From contig JADNRY010000098.1 of NCBI GenBank assembly GCA_015501585.1, positions 1 to 64,000 of the forward strand: a stretch of DNA of 64,000 bases. The letters run 5' to 3'. A program made the position numbers and the translations under genes. The first letter of the stretch is position 1. Every line of letters starts with the position of its first letter. The notes under the pieces are model-generated. The model was not told the origin of the DNA, searched no databases, and saw only the letters and a list, made by a program, of their open reading frames with translations. This document shows, piece by piece, positions 45,597 through 57,418 of this stretch. The DNA comes from Rhodocollybia butyracea. Its lineage: Eukaryota; Basidiomycota; Agaricomycetes; Agaricales; Omphalotaceae.

Positions 45597-46260
45597 GACT
45601 CGGACGAAGTAAGTGTTTCTATTTATTTTCGGAGTAGCGTATACTCATTGAGCTAGACAGTCTTCAAATGTACAATAGGTCATCATACAGTAATTCTTGC
45701 TTCTCCCAGATTAACCGCTGAAACAGCGCTTCTCCCGGATTGCCCTCTGAAACAGCTCCAGCTAGACATCACATTAGTAAATAGCTGCTAAGTTCTAACT
45801 GCGAAGCGTACGGAGAGCCAAGACTAATATCGATCTGTATCCAGGTACCCGAGCGCGTCCGAGGGACAAGGCTAATCGATGGTCACGTTTCCAAGAGAAA
45901 GGGCTATTCCGGGTACCGCTTGAGACTACAATCTGAGCATCAGGGTTACAAAACGCAGTTTTTACTCACCGTGCTGACCTGGCAAACTATGGTGTCTCTC
46001 TCTCTCGCTTCATGAACACGATAATATGATTCGACAAGACGTTCTCTCTACAAACCCGCAGTGATACCATAGTAGTAAGTGTCGCTCGATTTCGGAAGTT
46101 TTGAGGCTTCGTCAGCAAAATATGTATATAAGTACTTCATCGATAGGCTCCTGAACAAGGAGTTCGGGAGAAGCATTTTTTCTTGATCAAAAGATGCTGC
46201 TCAGTGCTGCCAGCCATTATCGCTTTTGCATTCAAACCATAAAGTCGTGTGACTAAACTG

Positions 46261-47581
46261 CATCAGGAAAAAATAACCCTTATATGACCCTGTACGTATC
46301 ATATGTATCTATTGTATAGCTGTTTAAAGGTCCCCCTGTACGTATGATACTGTATCGCTCTGTATAGTATGTATACCCTCACTAAGTGCACAGTATCAAT
46401 ATGCATACCTTGTACACTACATATACTCTCACTTCACATACTGTACATATACAATATCTGTCCATAGCACTACATCTCAGTCAGGACAGGTTAGATTTGC
46501 CACAATCCATGCTATTTACTGCAGGTTGTCATGCAATTACTTACGGAATACTCGTGTCCAACAAAGGGGAGCATACGCCTTTCATTAATGTAGTAATACG
46601 AGTAACAAAAACGTAACTAATAAACAGGACTATATACATAGCTGAGACAGACAACTCATATAATAGACAGAGCTAACAAAAATGTAACTGAGATGGCAAC
46701 GAAAACGTAGCTGACGAGTAACGAAAACATGACCGACAAGAAAACACGACTAACGAGAAAATACAAGCAACGAGTGACGAGAAATATAACCAACAAGAAA
46801 ACACGACCAACGAGAAAACACGACCGACAAGTAACGAAAACTTAACTGAGTTAAGAGGTGGTAGGAATTGAGGCAGACTGGGAGGCGAAGAACTATACTG
46901 ACGTCGTCAGAGAGAACAATGGCTAGAACATGAGACGTACCATATAGCGCTGAAGCGGAAGCAGGAATGAAAAAGGAACGTTGTCAGATAGAACAACTAC
47001 CAGATATATAAAGAACGACGTACCGATTCACCCTGTATCATCCAGCTCTTGCCAGCTCTTGATGTGCTGAAAAGGCACCTTGAAGACCGAAAGCAGCCAA
47101 AGCAATTTTGAAGAAGAAATGAGAAGCGCAGTGAGAGCATTAGATTCTCTAGACAGTGAGATGTTGAGAGGTTGAGGCCATTCAGATAGTGTTAGCGGGA
47201 GAAAGCCTTGAGGAGACGGCTGAAAGGAAGAAAGAATTTTTAACCAACATGAACGTGACATGGCATGACCATGTGAGCAGTGTAGGGCAGGCATCGACTT
47301 CCAACTTGAATAATAATAATATTCCAATAAGCGGCCAAGCCAAGGTGGCCTGTTCCCGGCGCCCGCCCACCTGAAATTGTATGTAGACAGATCAATGGCC
47401 CGATAATGTGAAGCAGTACAATTATATACGGAGGCCCCCCATCAAATACAAATTGATACAGGGTATACTCGTAGTACATACTGGCCTGCAAAGTATACAG
47501 ATCAATACAGATTGTATACGCTATACATGGAAAAAGCCTCATTGTGTGTATCAGTCCGTATCATTTCACTGTTTCCTGATG
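46261..47581. mobile_element. 1321-bp TIR element inserted upstream of methyltransferase copy 2
   Basis: The insert is defined by comparison with unit 1, where aaactg joins aagaag directly. It starts CATCAGGAAA and ends with the exact complement TTTCCTGATG, and is flanked by TG on both sides (46259-46260; 47582-47583), so the duplication may be 2 bp. Subterminal zones are rich in GTATGATAC / GTATAC-like words. The middle holds a simple repeat of (gacgagaaaacac)-like units at about 46660-46850. No transposase is recognised, so it is probably non-autonomous. Superfamily not assigned. Confidence 0.75.
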
Positions 47582-47636
47582 TGAAGAAGTATTAAAACAA
47601 GCGTTCGATCCTGGAAAGCATCGAGACGCGTAGGAT

Positions 47637-48603
47637 ATGGAACAAACAGTAAAACGGGAATATGCTTCATCGAACTATCTTCTTCCTGCTGACAGCGCCG
47701 AGACAGAAAGGTGATGATACAATCGCTATGGAATCTTGACCTGTCTCTCGTTTACTTACTATTCGCTTCTGAGAAGATTGAACCTTCAGCATCGCATCCT
47801 CACAAAGGCCTTTGAAGATCGGCTTGTATTAGCACCAATAACCCTTCGCTCAAATGATCGGGTCCTCGAAAGTGGTGCAGGCACCGGTAGGTCACAGCTT
47901 ACATCGCCAGCCTCAAGTACAGACTTTGCATTGTAGGCATATGGGCTCAAGAGTTCTCTGCTTTCCATTCCCAGAACAATGTGCTGCTCGATATCGAGTG
48001 CATCGACATATCCGACAAGCAGTTTCCTCATGAATACCCATCAAACATTCACTTTTCTATACGCTCCGTTATTGATTTGCCCCAGGAATGGCAAAATAGC
48101 TTCTCCTATGTCCACCAACGCCTCCTGGTTGCTGCAATGAATGACTCCCGTTGGAATACAGCCATTGACCAGCTTTATAATGTGCTTAAACCAGGTGCAT
48201 GGATTGAGCTGGTAGAAGTTGAAGCAAATGGCCGTGGCTATGAGGTGGGGCCGAATTCCAAAAGACTGGTGTCTTTAATCGTGGCGACATCAAAAGAAGT
48301 TGTCAGAGACTTGGGCTATATCTTCCGAAGCTCTTGGCCAAGAAAGGGTTCGTAGATATTCACTGTGAGGGCCGAGAGATTCCCATACGCGAATCTGTGG
48401 ACAATGATGGGCTGAATCGTTCAAAGCAGTGGCATGACATGTTTAAGGGAATGAAGACTCCAGTGTTGACTGGGGGTGGATTTGGGATTGTCGGAAGTGA
48501 GGAGGAATTTGACCAGCTTCTTGAGGGGAGCTTGAAAGAGTGGAATGAATCGGATAATGCTCATACGACCTACTACGCGATTGTAGCAAGAAAGCCAGAT
48601 TAG
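47637..48603 (+). pseudogene. LaeA-like methyltransferase, copy 2, frameshifted
   Basis: Same exon layout as copy 1: MEQTVKREYAS start at 47637, intron before LNLQHRILTKAF, second intron splitting VLESGAGTG and IWAQEF. Compared with copy 1, one base is missing at about 48313-48316 (gacttggggttatacc versus gacttgggctatatc). The frame then leaves the family sequence and stops (ending FRSSWPRKGS at 48355). The correct continuation (AKKGFVDIHCEGREIPIRES to VARKPD) is open in another frame to 48603. The rest is well conserved, so the break is recent or a sequence error. Confidence 0.82.
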
Positions 48604-50035
48604 GACTAGGTACGTACGTGTTTGCGTTCACTTTCGGAGTAGCCATCACTTACTGTAACTGTCTTCAGATGTACCAATAGATCATCATACGTACCTTCAT
48701 TGCAGCCTGCTCCCAGATTGACCGTCGAAACAGCTCCGGCTCTACGTCACATTAGTAAAGATTCATACTACTTACAAGGAATCTGCTAACCGCGAACTGT
48801 ATGTCCTTATGGAGAGTCGAAAGTGCCATTGGCATGTGGCCTTGCTTTCGTATTGACTGGAACAGGGCATCCAAGCACCCGAACGCATCCGAGAGACAAG
48901 ATTAATTGAGCGTACATTTCCGAGAGCTACGAAGAACTCAAAGAAAAAAAAATAGAAAACAGTTTTAAACCCTCCCAGCATTCCCTGGACCCCGAGAGAA
49001 AGAGTTGGGAAAAAACGATCATACGCGCCCGAACCTCTACAAGTAATGGCATAAAGGAGGTGGCAACTGCGAAACGCACAAAGAGAAAGCCGTCAACGAC
49101 CGCCCCCGGGGAACCTGCAGGGAGAAAGCCTTTTCAAGGTCCTGCATCAGCATCGCGCAAATCAAAGAGGGTCGGAAGAAGGATATTCAAGTTCATGATC
49201 CAAAAGGGATGTGCACTTAAGCTCATACTTGATGGCCCATAGTAGTAGGGGATATGGTGGATTTATTGGGATGGATCCAGAAAGGATCTTAAATGCGGTG
49301 GCTATATGTATGCCTTTATCCGTGTCATCAGCTTAGATCCAGATATAGAGCGAAAGCGCTTGAAAACGTCACACGAGAGAGCCTTGGCGGGTAGCTTGAA
49401 CGAATGCGGAAGCGAGTTAGATGTATTTAGAGATATTTGCAGAGGTGGTCAGTCTGTGGTCAGTAGAGGCCCGATTGGTCCAGGTATGCCGAATACAGAC
49501 AGCAGAGTTCGAGAATGAGATACAATACGTAACATTTCGTCCCTTCTCTAGCTTTAAGAATACCAGAATGAGAGGTCGTTACAGTGGCTCCAGTCCACTG
49601 AAACTTTTCAACGTCACAAATAGAATGCAAAGTATAGATGGGTGATAGACTTGGGAGAATGATAAACGCAGCCTGTGATGGAGCAATGATTGGGAGCTCG
49701 GGCATTAACAGCAGTCGGGTGGACAGTTTAAGGGAAGCCAGCAGTTTCAAAACCTTACATCCCGATACCGGCACAAGCGTGCATATTATGGCTTAAAACG
49801 CCAAAGTCCCAAGTGCTACCTTTTTCCAGCTTCAAGAATGCCCGAATGAAAATCAAGTGACTCCATTATACTGGTTAAAGTAGAAATCACAAAATTCAGT
49901 ACCTTTGCTACACTTTGTCAGTATATCAGGGAAAAGTTAAATGTTCATCAGAGACTTTGGAGTAAAGTGTAAACAAGAATTTCCGGTCGGGAGTGAAGAA
50001 CAATCCATTTAAATCTGGAAGAAATGACTAGGAGG
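48604..50035. other. Intergenic, nothing recognised
   Basis: Contains the remaining similarity to DNA downstream of methyltransferase copy 1 (to about 48900), then unremarkable spacer with short frames. AATTTCCGGTCGG occurs at 49978-49990. Confidence 0.4.
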
Positions 50036-53000
50036 TTAATCAAAATGGGGGGTGTAACACTCAGCCCAGTGAACTCCTAGTTTAGAACCAGTGAAAGATA
50101 CTTTGGTGGTACCATTATTGCTGATGATTTGTGAGGTTGAGGGAGTATAAAGTCCAGGATGAAGATGGCGGGGAAGCCACAGGAGAGGTGCAAAACCTAT
50201 GGGAGATACTAACCAAGAGTCTTGGCCAACGCACCATGGGAGTTCATGTTTCGGAAATTCATAAGGAAGATGCATGGCTGGAGTCACTGGAATGTGAGGG
50301 TCATTTTGCAAGGGTATTTGAAAGTGGGGTTGCCCATCCTGTGCTCCCGCAGTGTGATGATCCGATGACACCACGGATATGATCTCAGCAGTGTGAGTCT
50401 CCAACATTTCAAGTTTTCCAAAGGAATGGATATCCCAAATCCGCACAGTTTTGTCTGATGACCCAGACACGAGCTGCTGGCCTTGAGGAGAGAGCGCAAC
50501 TGATTTGATGCCATCAGTATGGCCCTCCAACTTTTGAGATTCAGTGCCAGATTGTGTATCCCAAATCCTCACAGTTCTGTCTAGTGAGCCTGATACAATG
50601 TGCTGACCATCAGAAAAGATTGCTACTGATCTCACCCCATCAGTGTGGCCCTCCAACCTTTGAACCTCCCTGCCAGACAGCCTGTCCCAGATCCTTATGG
50701 TCTTGTCATGTGACCCAGACACAATATGTTGGTTATCAGGAGAGAATGCCACTGATGTAACATAGTCAGAGTGATCTTCAAATATTTGGAGTTGTCTGCC
50801 AGACTGCTTATCCCAAATTCTCACACTCTTATCATCTGACCCAGATATAATCTGTTGGCCATCAGGAGAGAAGGCCACCGATGTAACCCAGGAAGTGTGG
50901 CCCTCCAACATCTGAACCTCCCTGCCAGACTGCTTATCCCAGATCCTGACTGTCTTATCTGACGATCCAGAAACAATCTGGTGACCATCAGGCGAGAATG
51001 CCACTGAAGTGACCCAAGAAGAATGGCCTTCCAATCTTTCAATTTCCATGCCAGATCCTATATTCCAGATCCTTACAGTCCTGTCATCTGACCCAGACAC
51101 AACCTGTTGGCCATCAGGAGAAAATGCCACTGATGTGATCCATGAAGTATGGCCCTCCAACCTTTGGATTTCGTTAGCAGAGTATCTATCCCAAATCCTC
51201 ACAGTCTTGTCATCAGACCCAGACACAACATGGTGGCCATCCGGAGAGAAAGCCACTGATCTGACGTTGTCAGCATGTCCGTTCAGTCTCTGGAAGTCTC
51301 TGCCAGACTGCCTATCCCAAATCTTGACACTTCTGTCATGTGATCCTGACATAATTTGCTGGCCATCAGGAGAGAGTGCCACTGATTTGATATAATCTGT
51401 GTGACCTTCCAATCTTTGGATCTCTCTGCCAGACTGCCTATCCCAAATTCTCACACTCTTATCATCAGACCCAGATACAATCTGCAGACCATCAGGGGAG
51501 AATGTCACTGATGTAACCCAGGAAGTGTGGCCCTCCAATCTTTGAGCTTCCTTGCCAGAGTGGCTATCCCAAATCCTCACACTCTTGTCTGATGACCCCG
51601 ATACAATGTGCTGGCCATCAGGAGAGAATGCCACTGATGTGACCCGGGAAGTGTGACCTGCCAGCTTTTGATTTTCTCTGCCAGACTGCCCATCCCAAAT
51701 CCTGACAGTGTGATCATTTGATCCAGACACAATCTGCTGGCCATCAGGTGAGAATGCCACTGCCATTACCCATGAAGTGTGTCCCTCCAACCTTTGAATC
51801 TCCCTTCCAGAGTGCCTATCCCAAATCCTTACACTGTTGTCATCAGACCCAGACACAATGTGTTGGTCATGAGGAGAGAATGCCACTGATGTGACAGAGC
51901 AATTGTGGCCTCCCAATTTTTGGATCTCTCTGCCAGTCTGCCCATCCCAAATTCGAACAGTCATGTCATTTGACCCAGACACAATTTTTTTGCCATCAAG
52001 AGAGAAGGCCACGGATCTAACACAGGCAGTATGGCCTTCCAAAATTTGTATTTGCCTGCCCGATTGCACATCCCAAATCCTCACAGTCATATCATTTGAT
52101 CCTGAAACACCTTGTTGCCCCTCCTGAGAGAATGCCACCGAAGTAACATAGCCTGTATGTCCTTCCAGGCTCATCAACTCTACTTCTGGCGTCTGATTGA
52201 AATGTAAACTCGGGATCCCATGAAATTGACTTCTCCAATGTGCTAATAGTTTTGACCCAGGTGAGCTTCCAGCTAGCGATGATATATAGAGATGTGGGGT
52301 GTATTTGCTGGGAGGATGTGCGGCAAAAGATAGTGTCAATTTTATTGCATCAGAGATATCTAACAAGAGTTGTTGCCCATGTTTTTCCTGGACATTCATG
52401 AGATCAGTGCACCAGTTATAAAATCATATTTATTTACCTTATTGAGCCACTTCTGGATCTTGTGTAGTGCTGCTCCACACTGTGAAGCTTCCTTCAACAG
52501 ACTCATTGCCTCAATCCAAAACATGAATCTGCTTGTCAGGAACTTTTCAAGATTTTGTTCTATTTTGTCTTGGTCAGCCTCATCACTGTATTGGCCTGAT
52601 GTCACATGGTTAGCCCAATACAGGCATGCGTACACAAGTCCTTCACTGATGCACTTCTCTACCTGCTTTTCCAGGTTCTTCACTTTGTTGTCAGGTATGA
52701 AAGATGATGGAAGGCCACATATATTGAACCGAAGTGATGACTGCATCACTCGGAAACAACGATGAGCATGAAATTTGTGCTGATTGGCCATGCTGCAATG
52801 TAGTTCAATCCTCTGGTTATGATAAAGGAAATTCGACCGAGAGGGATTAAAGATGAACTCCAGAAATGATGTGTGGTACCATTCAATTTTGCCTCTGGAG
52901 ATCCTTAAAACAGCATGAAGGCTTTCTAGAACTTTGGAAATTGTCCCTTGCATCTTTTTGACATCTTCTTGATCATGAGCAATCATTTCTGAAAGACTGT

Positions 53001-54962
53001 TGACAGATATGCGTTCCTCAGTGGAGACAATGGCATGAAGTATGTCTCGTCGGGTATGAAATGCATCAGGTCTGTCATGCACAACACTAAATAAATCTGC
53101 CAAGATCTGTTGGTACATGCTGTCCACCAATGCCATACCAGTGTTATGGCTGGACCAACCCCCAACAATCTCTTTGAGGTATTGGATCTGCTCAGGACCG
53201 GTGAATTGGCTATTTGGTTTAGCATGTCGTACAGCAGTGGCTGCCGCAATAAAGAGACCATCTGCTTTCCTTGCAAGCTCCTCCAGAACCCTATTATCAT
53301 CATCACTTGTCACCTCATGCATTTCTGTTTCAAGATACTTGAGAATATCTTTTTCCACCTCTGCTCTAGGAATGCTATATAGCTCACAGGCTGCATCTGC
53401 TGTGATTGATCCACAAAGCTTCTTCAGGTGTGGGTCAGGCCTACTGGTAATCAGAAACTTGATACCCAGCAATTGCTGTTTTTGTACTGCTTCCAACAGC
53501 ATCGCCAGAAATTTGAACCCACCACCATGTGCAACCTCGTCAAGTGCATCCACAATTACAAGAACAGGTGGAAGACCCTGGGAACGAGATCTCCTAGCTT
53601 CCTTCCATGGTTGGATAAATAGCACCTCCATTTGTTTTGAGACAACTTCCATTGCCATCTCAGTCGGTGTTTGACAAAGAGCAGATGAAAAGGCCCTTGA
53701 TTGCCAGCAAAGCTGATATACAAGGGTCGGTATGATGTAAACCTGTTGCCTTGTATCATGAAATTTGCGCGAACAGAAAAAAGTGATTGGAGGAGGAAGC
53801 CCTCTTGTGGTGTCAAAGTGATGAGCAATGGTCCGGGAAATAGTTGATTTCCCAGATCCACCTTCCCCATCCATCCAAAACACAGGTGAAGAGGTTGGAT
53901 CAGAAGCCCATGCCTTAATCTTTTGGAGCACAGAATGTCGGGTACCATTTGTGCAAGTACCATGATCAATTGAACCGTGGTCCATGTCGGTTGGAGATAT
54001 ATTCCATTGTGCATGTTTAGAGCGAAGCCAGTTGTTCAACAATAGTCTCTATCTTGTCGATTAACTTGAACTCAATCAATGCAAGGTAGCGAATTGACAT
54101 ACCTCAACATTGTCCTTGATGCCTTCCAAGTTTTTTTCAACACAGAGAGAGATATCTAACTGAAAGGTAATTCATTAGCTCCAGTGAAGCTAGAAAAATC
54201 ATAGCTATTTACTTGGAATGTAACCGTCTGTTCCTGGATATCTTTCAGAGAGCGAGTAATTAGGGCCTTGTTCTCGGAGCTCTCAAGGACAGATTTCCAT
54301 GCTTGCATCCCACGAATATCTTGCAAGGCATGTAGTTTATCCACAAGAAACCTGTATACAATTTACCTATCATTTGGAGTACTTAATTGATGACTGTTTG
54401 GACGACAAACGTTGCAAAGCCTTCAGCGGCAGACTGTAAATCGCTGTAAAAAAAGTACTCAGATCTGGAAGAGTAGCAGAAAGCGGTAAACCACGCAACT
54501 TGGACGCCTTGGTCGCATCAAGTTTAGAGTTCAGAATTTCCAGGCGTTTCTTTACGAGATCACAAAGTTGAGAAAGATCCTCGTTGTTATCTTTCACGTC
54601 CTAACCCATTTTTAGCCTACATATAGAGTGCAGTCAAGATTCATGACGTTCAGACTACTCACGTTTGCAATATCCATAAGAACATTGAGCGCTCCAACCA
54701 CATTGCTTGCAATAGGCACTCCATCCAAGCACCTTTCCAGTCCACTGAGCACAATTTGTGTACCGTCCAATGCCATCTTCCATGGCGATGGCAATCCGGG
54801 CGATTGTGAGGGGTTTTTCGTACTTGAATCAATGTCATGTGGTGGGCCCGGGGCTTGATCAGCGCTCACTGTACGTGCAGACACAGATACTGCGCGTGAT
54901 GAGCGTAAGTGAAAAAATCTGAGCAACTTTTCTCGTTTCCGTGGACGCTGAGTTTGCGACAT
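50036..54962 (-). CDS. NACHT-WD40 NOD-like receptor (STAND protein), six exons, 1550 aa
   Basis: Exons are 54962-54663, 54600-54407, 54351-54213, 54159-54103, 54048-52438 and 52387-50036; every junction keeps frame. The N-terminal ~235 aa is a helical region (LDGTQIVLSGLERCLDGVPI), probably an adaptor/effector part of the type seen in fungal STAND proteins. The NACHT NTPase has Walker A GEGGSGKST and Walker B PVLVIVDALDE, then SRPDPHLKKL and a winged-helix-like stretch. A linker leads to fourteen 42-residue WD repeats (52168-50405), a degenerate fifteenth, and a C-terminal WLVSPIGFAPLLWLPRHLHP segment typical of the family. Such proteins (HET-D/E class) sense ligands with the WD sensor and oligomerise through NACHT in allorecognition or defence. 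The ligand is unknown. The frame appears fully intact. Confidence 0.92.
50405..52168 (-). repeat. Fourteen 126-bp WD40-coding tandem repeats
   Basis: Every unit is exactly 42 codons with the frame LEGHTxxVxSVAFSPDGQQI, VSGSxDxxVRIWD and xxSGREIQR. Differences concentrate just after GH(T), in the SxDxx stretch and before SG, while the framework is nearly invariant. Units 4-6 and 9-11 are especially alike. This pattern suggests homogenisation between repeats. Confidence 0.92.
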
Positions 54963-57418
54963 GGGGGAAGCAAAGGTGGCAAATAGTTATGCTGATCATC
55001 GAATTTGTATGGCCCCCGGTGACCTAAATTACACAAATTTCCGGTCGGTCATGAGAAATTGCCGAGTTTTCCCCCTTTTTCCGAGAATGCAGTGTTATGG
55101 GCTCGGCTCCAAACCTTAGGGCACTAAATTTCAGAGCGCTCGAGTACAAAGCTTGCACTCTACGCAATATGTACTGAGGTATTGTCCTCGAAACTAAGAA
55201 TCAAGAATTGGCATTCTTAAAATTATTTTATTGAGCCTCCGCAAGCCGCTCATCATTAATAATGAGCGAGAGGTCAGTCAAGCAGAAAGCTACCTGTCAC
55301 GTTCCAAAGTCTGAACGCCGGTTCTCAATGGCACGCCTCGGTATTTAGAGCAATTAGCTTCATAATTGCGGCTGTAGATCTCTATAGATCCCCGGTAAGT
55401 ACCAGCAATACAACAGTACGGATATCATCGCTAAGTGTGCCGAGTTTACACTGAGCTTTCCAACTCTCCTCTACCGTGACCCACACTACCTTCCCGTACC
55501 GTATCGCTGATTCGAATACAGCTGATCCAGGCGTCACATGGGCCCTTCGATGCCGCTAAACTTGGGCAAAGTCGGCTGAATGTCTGTCACGCTCGTAGAT
55601 TCTAAGATTTAGAATCGCCAGCGGAGGATATCAGTGCGAAGGTGGAAAAAAATGCTCCAGGACTTCTGAGTGGAATCGATATCATAGATATCTGCGATGG
55701 GGTCTACTGCTCGATGACAACCGTCGGGTCGTTATCGGGACGGGCAGGAATTAGTTCCAGCTGAGAAACCAAAACCTGAAAATGCAAGCCGAAAGTGGCG
55801 TTCGACCCGTACTGGAGGTGGTATGAGATGCGGGGCTATAGCGGAGAGACCGACACAAGATCTCGAGGGAAAAACCAGCAAATCAATCCTCTATCGATGA
55901 ATTTTCTGGAGCAGGAAGTGATAGGTTTGATACAGAAAGACGATTCCCAACACAGATCATGAATATTTGTTCACGAATTAGCTTCTTGGATTCACTGGCC
56001 ACTCTACCCAACGCCTCAGCCATGTCCCATGTCCCATTCCATCTCATCGCAATGAAAAGACTAGTTACCGCCAACAGTCATTGAGATTGTTTTCAACGAT
56101 GGATACAGCTCGTGAAGAGCATCATATTATGGGGAGGAATTTCTGAGACAGAGTAGTCGTATCAGGAACGATCGAAGATACAGCGTGGAACAGAAGCTCC
56201 GGGGAATTTTTTTAATTGCTCCAAAATGGCGTCGATATTATCAACTTTTTCCAGAACTCCCAGGTTTCTGCTGCCCATATCGACCGTGTAAATGTTGGGC
56301 GTAATGAGACATGCCCGAAAGTCCAAACGTCGCCCAAGTCTTCATGGTATTTGACCTAGAAATACCGAAAGTTGGCAGATATTCGACTATTTAAGCCTTT
56401 AATAACCGAAGAACCTAGTCCAGTCCATTTAGTCCGATAAAGAACGTAGTGGATGTTGAACATTGAATTGGTAATGTGGTAAAAGTCACAATGTCAAAGG
56501 TGAAAGGGCCAGGTTTGCATGCGGACTGGACGTGGATGCAGACGTTGTGCTGGGAGGTAGGACACGAATCTAGGAAAAGGAGGTTAGTGAGCGACGACGT
56601 GGTGGAAACAAATCGAAGAGAGAATGGAACTGGATGTATATGAAGAGGAAAAAGCTCACTGCAGCTTGACGTCAATGTTCCAACGTTCCAATTTCCATTC
56701 TACCCGTTTATACTGACAACGATTCACAGATACCAAAGCGTTAATAGAGTCTTAATCTTCTCAGCACCGGGACTAAATAACCTGGATGCAATTGATCATT
56801 ATTGGGCGAACAGCTAGTTAGAAATCCTTGAGCAACAGTGTTTCAGAGTATTGACGAGGATAAATAAACATACCTTCACTCGTTGGTGCATCCATATTGC
56901 CATCTCACTTCTGTGTCGAGCTCAAGGCCTAAAGCTTAAAGGCCTAAAGATTTGCTGGCACCTTTCCCCAAATCCTACGAACCACCAACTGTCAGTTGAA
57001 ATGACGAAACGAATCGAAGGCAAAACAAGCGAAAGATTTGACGCCCGCTTGCGGCCGGACCGGACGGGTGGTGACGGCTTTGGATCGATCAATCATGTAG
57101 AGATAACGATAACGGAAGACGAGGGCGGTGGAAAATTTCCTCAGAATCTTCACTCCTTACGTGCATTGAATGTGAGCAATCCTTCCTCGGCCTTCGAGCT
57201 TCCTCAGGGAGCCTCCTACTTCTTGATCGCAGTTTTTTACCTAGGTTGCTTTGATATCGGATTCGAGATGCTATCATGAAAGGAATCCAAGTCCGCGATG
57301 CAACCTGATGCGACGTCCGGCCACCAAACATTTATTAATTAAAGCCCAAAAGCGTAAAAACCTTGTAATGCTGTGAACTTCTATGTCTGGCTCGAATGCT
57401 GTTGAATGGTGAGCAGGG
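54963..57418. other. Intergenic, no gene recognised
   Basis: Promoter side of the NACHT-WD40 gene and a spacer of about 2 kb. AATTTCCGGTCGG recurs at 55036-55048. Short minus-strand frames (about 55883-56074, 56415-56675) lack motifs. Minus-strand frames at 57089-57987 are shadows of the gene beginning at 57419. Confidence 0.4.

Larger units (their letters stand above)
44230..48900 (+). repeat. Tandem segmental duplication around the methyltransferase
   Basis: Unit 1 (from about 44230) and unit 2 (from about 45965) share upstream words (gccgacctggcaa / gctgacctggcaa; ctctctacaaaccc; ctcgggagaag / ttcgggagaag; aagtcgtgtgac), the whole gene, and about 150 bp downstream (ttcggagtagc, gatcatcatac, cgtcacatta). 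Unit 2 additionally holds the 1321-bp insert at 46261-47581. Coding similarity is much higher than flanking similarity. Confidence 0.8.

Noticed and set aside
46660..46860. Regular gacgagaaaacac repeats considered as a CRISPR-like array
   Set aside because: Units abut with no unique spacers, in a eukaryotic transposon; a simple tandem repeat.
50131..52127. Several plus-strand frames rich in CWPSGE-type repeats opposite the WD40 region
   Set aside because: They are the antisense of the 126-bp WD repeats, hence their periodicity; not genes.
53117..53674. A 185-codon plus-strand frame
   Set aside because: It lies opposite the NACHT coding exon, which has Walker motifs on the minus strand.
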